The notes below the pieces were generated by a model, which was not told where the DNA came from, did no database searches, and saw only the letters and a list, made by a program, of their open reading frames with translations. A program made the position numbers and the translations under genes. From Eubacterium sp. (GTDB lineage: Bacteria > Bacillota > Clostridia > Oscillospirales > Acutalibacteraceae): a stretch of 6,136 nt of DNA. Location of the stretch: the NCBI GenBank assembly GCA_029054965.1, contig JAIDEF010000164.1, positions 1-6,136 on the forward strand, written 5' to 3'. This document shows positions 1 to 4,076 of this stretch, piece by piece. The first letter of the stretch is position 1, and the number at the start of each line of letters is the position of its first letter.

Positions 1-66
1 ATATATAAGTAATTTTCAAGCAATCGGAATAATATAAATAAATGTAAAAAAATTTGAAATCGGGTA
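1..66. other. AT-rich upstream region, no gene seen
   Basis: This stretch is very rich in A and T and has no open reading frame with a ribosome binding site, no convincing hairpin and no copy of the GTTAG/CTAAC dyad found just downstream. It may act as an AT-rich upstream element for the feoA promoter, but nothing specific supports that. Confidence 0.4.
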
Positions 67-95
67 TTGACAAATCAGTTAGTTAGTGCTAACAT
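67..95 (+). promoter_or_regulatory. Promoter of the feo operon (-35 TTGACA, -10 TAACAT)
   Basis: A perfect sigma-A type -35 box, TTGACA (67-72), is followed after exactly 17 bases by TAACAT (90-95). The latter matches the -10 consensus at four of six positions, including the important first, second and last. Transcription would start near 102, leaving a leader of about 70 bases before feoA. The -10 is contained in a GTTAG/CTAAC dyad, as expected of a repressible promoter. A TATAAT at 134-139 is an alternative -10 but lacks a recognisable -35. Confidence 0.7.
78..93. promoter_or_regulatory. Operator-like dyad, box 1 (GTTAG-N6-CTAAC)
   Basis: GTTAG (78-82) and CTAAC (89-93) form an inverted repeat with six bases between the arms. 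A second overlapping GTTAG (82-86) gives an inner dyad with only two bases between arms. The site fills the -35/-10 spacer and enters the -10 of the feo promoter, so a bound protein would block RNA polymerase. The TTAG/CTAA half-sites resemble those of DtxR/IdeR/MntR-family metal-dependent repressors. The assignment to that family is inference, and the spacing is not the classic DtxR one. Confidence 0.65.
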
Positions 96-102
96 ATACG
101 TG

Positions 103-118
103 GTTAGAAAAAGCTAAC
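103..118. promoter_or_regulatory. Operator-like dyad, box 2 (GTTAG-N6-CTAAC)
   Basis: GTTAG (103-107) and CTAAC (114-118) repeat the arms and six-base spacing of box 1, offset by 25 bases. Boxes 1 and 2 share GTTAG-N5-GCTAAC, while the central five bases differ (TTAGT against AAAAA), which points to conserved half-sites rather than a copied block. The box would lie at about +1 to +16 of the predicted transcript. It also covers the -35 position of the alternative -10 at 134-139. Confidence 0.6.
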
Positions 119-171
119 TGCATATTTGGCTTTTATAATACATATTTAATAAATCAAAAGGAGGATACTGT

Positions 172-390
172 ATGACATTAAAAGAAGTTAAAGTCGGCGG
201 TACCTGCAAAGTAAAACGAATCAACGGCGAGGGTGCGTTAAGACGCAGAATAATGGATATGGGCATTACAAAGGGTGTTGAGATTTATGTTCGCAAGGTT
301 GCTCCACTTGGCGATCCAATTGAAATTAATGTTCGTAATTATGAATTATCACTTCGCAAGGCAGATGCCGAATTAATCGAGGTTGAGTAA
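172..390 (+). CDS. feoA: FeoA, ferrous iron transport accessory protein
   Basis: A 72-residue cytoplasmic protein of the FeoA family, small SH3-like beta-barrel proteins that assist the FeoB ferrous iron transporter, probably by contacting its G-protein domain. Family features visible are the basic segment GALRRRIMDMGITKG (21-35) and APLGDPIEI (44-52), followed by RNYELSLRKADA (55-66). Length is typical for a single-domain FeoA. The start is set by AAAGGAGG at 157-164, seven bases before ATG. It is the first gene of the feo operon, directly downstream of a promoter with two operator-like dyads, so repression when metal is plentiful is likely. A terminator-like hairpin right after its stop may limit read-through into feoB, giving more FeoA than FeoB. 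Confidence 0.95.
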   Translation: MTLKEVKVGGTCKVKRINGEGALRRRIMDMGITKGVEIYVRKVAPLGDPIEINVRNYELSLRKADAELIEVE

Positions 391-391
391 T

Positions 392-416
392 TTAAGGGTA
401 TAACCCTTAATTTTTT
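392..416 (+). terminator. Intrinsic-terminator-like hairpin between feoA and feoB (attenuator)
   Basis: A perfect 8-bp stem pairs TTAAGGGT (392-399) with ACCCTTAA (403-410) around a 3-base loop, and is followed at once by six T (411-416). It begins one base after the feoA stop. The stem has only three G-C pairs, so termination is probably partial. Because feoB lies 49 bases downstream with its own ribosome binding site, this is best read as an internal attenuator setting feoA:feoB ratio, or as a stabiliser of a short feoA transcript. Confidence 0.65.
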
Positions 417-424
417 AAAACCAA

Positions 425-440
425 GTTAGTTTAAACTAAT
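425..440. promoter_or_regulatory. Operator-like dyad, box 3 (GTTAG-N6-CTAAT)
   Basis: GTTAG (425-429), six bases, then CTAAT (436-440) reproduces the half-sites and spacing of boxes 1 and 2 with one change in the last base. The core TTAGTTTAAACTAA (426-439) is a perfect 14-bp palindrome. It lies between the feoA/feoB hairpin and the feoB ribosome binding site. It could be a roadblock operator or control a weak internal feoB promoter; no good -35/-10 pair is visible. As RNA it could form a short AU hairpin. Confidence 0.5.
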
Positions 441-464
441 TAGCAAAATTGAGAGGAAATATAT

Positions 465-2663
465 ATGGGAATTAAAATTGCGCTTGCAGGCAACCCAAAC
501 TGCGGCAAAACCACTTTATTTAATGCTCTGACAGGTTCAAACCAATATGTCGGCAACTGGCCCGGCGTAACGGTAGAAAAAAAAGAGGGCAAGCTGAAAA
601 AGAGAAATGACGTTATTGTCACCGACCTGCCCGGTATTTATTCATTATCACCATACACAATAGAGGAAATAGTTGCAAGAGATTATCTTGTTGAAGAAAA
701 ACCAAATGCTATTTTAAATATTGTCGACGGAACAAATATTGAAAGAAACCTTTATCTGACAACACAGCTCATTGAGCTTGGAATACCTGTTGTTGTTGCA
801 ATCAATATGATGGATATTGTTGAAAAGAATGGTGACAAAATCCGTATTGATGAGCTTTCAAAGCAGCTAAGATGCAAGGTAGTTGAAATTTCTGCATTAA
901 AAGGCACAGGAATTGCAGATGCAATAAATGCTGCTATTGATGCGGCAGGTAATCCTCCGTTAACGCCACGTCACTGCTTCAGCGGTGTTGTTGAGCACGC
1001 ACTTGCACATATTGAAGAGGCAGCAGTCCACGATATGCCTGCTGCACAGCAGCGATGGTATGCAGTAAAAATATTTGAGGGTGACCCGAAGGTACTTGAG
1101 CAAATCAACCTTGACCCTGTAATTCTGGAACATATAAAGGAGGATATTTCTGCTGCAGAGGAAGAGCTTGACGATGATGCAGAAAGCATTATCATTAATG
1201 AACGATATGTCTATATTGAATCTGTAATAAAAAAATCATATAAAAAAGCAAACGAAGGCAAGCTTTCAATATCAGATAAAATTGATAAAGTAGTTACAAA
1301 CAGATGGCTGGGACTTCCGATATTTGCACTTGTAATGTTCCTTGTTTACTATATATCCATGTCAACAGTTGGCGGTATAGCTACTGACTGGGTAAATGAT
1401 GTAGTATTCGGTTCTGTTGACGACGGAGGTTGGATTCCTACACTCTTTGACAAGCTTCTCACATCAATCGGATGTGCTGACTGGCTTTACTCCTTGGTCA
1501 TTGATGGCATTGTTGCCGGTGTTGGCGCTGTTTTAGGCTTTGTTCCGCAGATTCTCGTTCTGTTCATTTTCCTTGCATTCCTTGAGGGTTGTGGTTATAT
1601 GAGCCGAGTTGCATTTGTTATGGATAAAATTTTCCGCAATTTCGGATTGTCCGGAAAATCCTTTATCCCTATGCTTATCGGTACAGGCTGCGGTGTTCCG
1701 GGCATTATGGCATCACGAACAATAGAAAATGAACGTGACCGCCGTATGACAATTATGACAACCACCTTTATCCCCTGCAGTGCTAAAATGCCTATTATAG
1801 GACTTATTGCAGGTGCCTGCTTCGGTGAATCGGGACTTGTGGCAACATCAGCCTACTTCATTGGAGTTGCAGCCGTAGTTGTTTCAGGAATAATACTGAA
1901 AAAGACTAAAATATTCTCAGGCGAGCCATCACCATTTGTTATGGAGCTGCCGGCTTATCATTTGCCGACAGCAGGCTCTGTGCTTCGCTCAATGTGGGAG
2001 CGTGGCTGGTCTTTCATAAAAAAAGCAGGAACAGTTATTGCACTTTCCACAATAGTTATCTGGTTCCTGCAGGCGTTCACCTTTGAAGGCGGTCTCCATA
2101 TGACCGATGATATGGACGCATCAATTCTCGCTTATATCGGCAAGGCATTTGCCTGGTTGTTTGTACCGCTTGGATGGGGCGGCTGGAGAACAGCAGTGGC
2201 TACTGTTACAGGTCTTATTGCCAAAGAAAATGTCGTCAGTACTTTTGGTGTTCTTTATCAATATGCAGGTGAGCTTTCTGAAAACGGTGACGAAATCTGG
2301 GCAGCATTCTCTCAGAACCTTTCAGAGCTTTCAGGCGGTCACCCTGCACTTGCAGCATATTCATTCCTTATCTTTAACCTTCTCTGTGCTCCCTGCTTCG
2401 CAGCAATTGGTGCAATCAAGAGAGAAATGAACAACGGCAAATGGACTTTATTTGCAATTGCTTATCAATGCGGATTTGCATATCTTGTTTCACTTATCGT
2501 ATTCCAGTTAGGCTGTCTGTTCACAGGCGATGTAAACATCATCGGTCTTATTGCAGCAGTAATTGCCCTTGCAGGAATCATCTATATGCTTGTAAGAAAG
2601 AACAAGTATGATGAAAGCAAGCTTACAGTAAAAACAAACACAAAGTCTAAGGTTAAGAAATAA
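465..2663 (+). CDS. feoB: FeoB, ferrous iron transporter (G-protein-coupled membrane permease)
   Basis: A full-length 732-residue FeoB that takes up Fe(II) across the cytoplasmic membrane. The N-terminal GTPase domain shows G1 GNPNCGKTT (9-17), G2 GVTVE with Thr36, G3 DLPG (54-57), G4 NMMD (114-117) and G5 SAL (143-145). A helical regulatory segment follows to about 270. The membrane part begins near RWLGLPIF (280-287) and has two Gate-type halves. It carries the family's cysteine motifs: GTGCGVPG (406-413, Cys409), IPCSAKMP (436-443, Cys438) and CAPC (Cys641, Cys644). The C-terminus is a basic tail (711-732). The start is supported by GAGAGG (451-456), eight bases before ATG. There is no FeoC gene; instead a small Cys-rich membrane protein follows 14 bases later. 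Confidence 0.97.
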   Translation: MGIKIALAGNPNCGKTTLFNALTGSNQYVGNWPGVTVEKKEGKLKKRNDVIVTDLPGIYSLSPYTIEEIVARDYLVEEKPNAILNIVDGTNIERNLYLTTQLIELGIPVVVAINMMDIVEKNGDKIRIDELSKQLRCKVVEISALKGTGIADAINAAIDAAGNPPLTPRHCFSGVVEHALAHIEEAAVHDMPAAQQRWYAVKIFEGDPKVLEQINLDPVILEHIKEDISAAEEELDDDAESIIINERYVYIESVIKKSYKKANEGKLSISDKIDKVVTNRWLGLPIFALVMFLVYYISMSTVGGIATDWVNDVVFGSVDDGGWIPTLFDKLLTSIGCADWLYSLVIDGIVAGVGAVLGFVPQILVLFIFLAFLEGCGYMSRVAFVMDKIFRNFGLSGKSFIPMLIGTGCGVPGIMASRTIENERDRRMTIMTTTFIPCSAKMPIIGLIAGACFGESGLVATSAYFIGVAAVVVSGIILKKTKIFSGEPSPFVMELPAYHLPTAGSVLRSMWERGWSFIKKAGTVIALSTIVIWFLQAFTFEGGLHMTDDMDASILAYIGKAFAWLFVPLGWGGWRTAVATVTGLIAKENVVSTFGVLYQYAGELSENGDEIWAAFSQNLSELSGGHPALAAYSFLIFNLLCAPCFAAIGAIKREMNNGKWTLFAIAYQCGFAYLVSLIVFQLGCLFTGDVNIIGLIAAVIALAGIIYMLVRKNKYDESKLTVKTNTKSKVKK

Positions 2664-2677
2664 ACAAGGAGTTTCAA

Positions 2678-2845
2678 ATGTTAACTTTATTAAAAGCACA
2701 CATTGGCACAATAGCTGTTTTGCTGATTTTAGTTTTAATAGTTGCACTTATTATTAAAAACATCATCAAGGATAAAAAGGCAGGCAAAGGCTCCTGCGGA
2801 GGCGACTGCAGTCACTGTCAGGCAGGATGTATGCACAAAAACTGA
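2678..2845 (+). CDS. FeoB-associated Cys-rich membrane protein (55 aa)
   Basis: A short gene with 55 codons. Residues about 9-26 form one strongly hydrophobic helix (Ile, Val, Leu rich). A lysine-rich stretch follows (27-38), then a C-terminal cluster of four cysteines, Cys40, Cys44, Cys47 and Cys51 (CX3CX2CX3C), with His46 and His53 nearby. The positive charge after the helix suggests that the tail lies in the cytoplasm. AAGGAG (2666-2671) sits six bases before ATG, and feoB ends only 14 bases upstream, so it is in the feo operon. The layout matches the small FeoB-associated Cys-rich proteins common after feoB in Bacillota. Their role is not settled; handing iron to or from FeoB, or sensing it, is inference. 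Confidence 0.88.
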   Translation: MLTLLKAHIGTIAVLLILVLIVALIIKNIIKDKKAGKGSCGGDCSHCQAGCMHKN

Positions 2846-2863
2846 ATTCAGCATAATATAGAA

Positions 2864-2908
2864 AAATCCGTTGGTATTTGTTATAATGAATACCGACGGA
2901 TTTATTTT
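2864..2908 (+). terminator. Intrinsic terminator of the feo operon
   Basis: A 15-bp stem pairs 2864-2878 with 2889-2903, with one G-T wobble (2872/2895) and a 10-base loop, TGTTATAATG (2879-2888). The T-rich tract TTTATTTTT (2901-2909) overlaps the end of the stem. It starts 18 bases after the stop of the small Cys-rich gene, so it should end the feo transcript. The five A at 2862-2866 would give a T-run on the other strand, so the hairpin could also work in reverse, but no minus-strand gene ends here. Confidence 0.85.
2879..2887 (+). promoter_or_regulatory. Extended -10 promoter of the HAD gene, inside the terminator loop
   Basis: TGTTATAAT is a perfect extended -10 element (TGn plus TATAAT at 2882-2887). 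No good -35 is seen 16-18 bases upstream, which an extended -10 can tolerate. Transcription would start near 2894, giving a leader of about 27 bases that includes the GGAGG (2912-2916) of the HAD gene. Starting there, the RNA lacks the 5' arm of the hairpin and cannot form the terminator. Confidence 0.6.
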
Positions 2909-2920
2909 TATGGAGGACTT

Positions 2921-3607
2921 ATGATTAAAACTGTTTTATTTGATTTGGATGACACTATTTTTGATTTCAAAATGAGTGAGCGTACTGCACTGACAAAAAC
3001 ACTGCTTAAACTTGGAATTGAACCGAATGATTACATAATCAGCCGTTATAGTGAATACAATATTTCACAATGGAAGCGACTTGAGCTTGGTGAAATCAGC
3101 CGAGATGAGGTCAAGGTTAACCGATACAGACTTCTTTTTAAAGAATTTGGTATTGACTCCTCACCTGAGCTTGCCACATCAATATATGAAGAATATCTTG
3201 CAGTAGGTCATTATTTTATTGACGGTGCAGTTGATATGCTTGAGAGCATTTATAAAACCTATGACCTTTATCTTGTGTCAAATGGTGCAAAAAAGGTGCA
3301 GGACGGCAGGCTTGCCAGCGCAGATATTTCACACTTCTTTAAGGATATTTTTATTTCAGAGGTAGTCGGTCATGAAAAGCCAAACCCTAAATTTTTTAAA
3401 TACTGCTTTGACAGAATACCGAATTTAAACAAAAACAACACCATCATTATCGGTGACAGTCTGTCAAGTGACATCAAGGGAGGTATCAATGCCGGTATTA
3501 AAACAATGTGGTTTAATCCGCATTTTGATGAAAATACAAGCAACATTATACCTGACTATGAAATTCACGGCCTTAATGAAGTCAAAGAATTATTAAAAGA
3601 AATATAA
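2921..3607 (+). CDS. HAD-superfamily hydrolase, YjjG/YfnB-type (probable nucleotidase or phosphatase)
   Basis: A 228-residue cytoplasmic phosphatase of HAD subfamily IA. Motif I is DLDDT (8-12), with Asp8 the nucleophile and Asp10 the acid/base. Motif II is Ser120 in LVSNG. Motif III is Lys153 in GHEKPNP. Motif IV is GDSLSSD (178-184), with Asp179 and Asp184 for Mg2+. Residues about 15-95 form a helical cap. The opening FDLDDTIFDF and the overall pattern fit the YjjG/YfnB group, whose E. coli member is a pyrimidine nucleotidase that removes non-canonical nucleotides. The substrate here cannot be read from sequence. GGAGG (2912-2916) lies only four bases before ATG, a little close. It is probably a single-gene unit transcribed from the promoter inside the feo terminator, with no evident functional tie to iron. 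Confidence 0.88.
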   Translation: MIKTVLFDLDDTIFDFKMSERTALTKTLLKLGIEPNDYIISRYSEYNISQWKRLELGEISRDEVKVNRYRLLFKEFGIDSSPELATSIYEEYLAVGHYFIDGAVDMLESIYKTYDLYLVSNGAKKVQDGRLASADISHFFKDIFISEVVGHEKPNPKFFKYCFDRIPNLNKNNTIIIGDSLSSDIKGGINAGIKTMWFNPHFDENTSNIIPDYEIHGLNEVKELLKEI

Positions 3608-3631
3608 CTTACAGCAGAATTTTCTGCAGGC

Positions 3632-3667
3632 TAACCCCCCAAGATAAATAACATCTTGGGGGGGTTA
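3632..3667. terminator. GC-rich hairpin between convergent genes (possible bidirectional terminator)
   Basis: CCCCCCAAGAT (3635-3645) pairs with ATCTTGGGGGG (3653-3663) around a 7-base loop, giving 11 perfect pairs. TAA/TTA can extend the stem if the extra G at 3664 is bulged (six C against seven G). It lies between the HAD gene ending at 3607 and the Rrf2 gene ending at 3684 on the other strand, and could terminate both. No true T-run follows on either side (GTTAATA on +, GTTAGCC on -), so efficiency is uncertain. Confidence 0.6.
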
Positions 3668-3682
3668 ATATGTTACATATTA
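3666..3682. repeat. AT-rich palindrome TAATATGT-T-ACATATTA
   Basis: TAATATGT (3666-3673) and ACATATTA (3675-3682) form a perfect inverted repeat around one central T. It overlaps the edge of the GC-rich hairpin and ends two bases before the end of the Rrf2 stop codon. It may be part of the 3' end structure of the Rrf2 transcript, or a protein site. No function is assigned. Confidence 0.4.
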
Positions 3683-3683
3683 T

Positions 3684-4076
3684 TTATACTATATCCTCTA
3701 AAGTTTTGTTTGTAAGGAAATCACTAATCAATTCATCAAGTTCACACCACATTTTGTTTGTTTTACAGTTCGGTGCGTTATCGCAAAAGCCTTCCTTAAC
3801 GCAGCTTACAGGTGCAAGACTTCCCTCGGCAACCTTTAAGATTTCAAGCAGTGTATAATTTTTCGGGTCTCTGTTGAGTTTATAGCCACCGTTTTTACCG
3901 CGAGTGCTTTCCAGCAAGCCTGCTTTATTCAGTGATGACACAATAATTTCAAGGTATTTGATACCCATGTTTTTATGCTCTGCTATATCCTTAAGCGAAA
4001 CTACGCTTTCATCCTGATGTTCTGCAATGTAGGTCATAATCATAAGAGCATATCTGCCCTTGGTTGAAATCATCAT
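3684..4076 (-). CDS. Rrf2-family transcriptional regulator with IscR-type Cys motif
   Basis: A 130-residue DNA-binding protein of the Rrf2 family. The N-terminal winged helix-turn-helix covers about residues 3-68, with the family's STKGRYAL opening (4-11), the recognition region around MGIKYLEIIVSSL (37-49) and the wing RGKNGGYKL (59-67). Three cysteines, Cys92, Cys98 and Cys104 (CX5CX5C), match those that bind [2Fe-2S] in E. coli IscR, so it may sense Fe-S clusters, iron or redox state. Asn107 stands where IscR has its His ligand; Cys111 is a possible fourth ligand. CymR, the cysteine-metabolism member, lacks this motif. The start overlaps the stop of the methionine synthase gene (ATGA), with a perfect Shine-Dalgarno upstream, so the two are co-transcribed and translationally coupled. 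Its targets are unknown. Confidence 0.9.
   Translation of the reverse strand: MMISTKGRYALMIMTYIAEHQDESVVSLKDIAEHKNMGIKYLEIIVSSLNKAGLLESTRGKNGGYKLNRDPKNYTLLEILKVAEGSLAPVSCVKEGFCDNAPNCKTNKMWCELDELISDFLTNKTLEDIV

Noticed and set aside
60..171. Fur box upstream of feoA
   Set aside because: No GATAAT/ATTATC-type inverted repeat is present; the symmetric elements are GTTAG/CTAAC, closer to DtxR-family half-sites.
119..171. Riboswitch in the feoA leader
   Set aside because: The leader from the predicted start is only about 70 bases, AT-rich and without stable stems, which is too little for a known metal riboswitch.
971..1195. Minus-strand frame rich in Ser
   Set aside because: The serine runs come from reading the Glu/Asp/Ala-rich FeoB segment in reverse; this is a coding shadow.
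2107..2430. Plus-strand frame of 107 codons inside feoB
   Set aside because: It is a shadow in another frame of the conserved FeoB membrane domain, with no independent ribosome binding site or family signature.
2508..2747. Minus-strand open frame of 79 codons
   Set aside because: It is antisense to the end of feoB and the start of the small Cys-rich gene, with a composition of no known family. The plus-strand genes explain the region.
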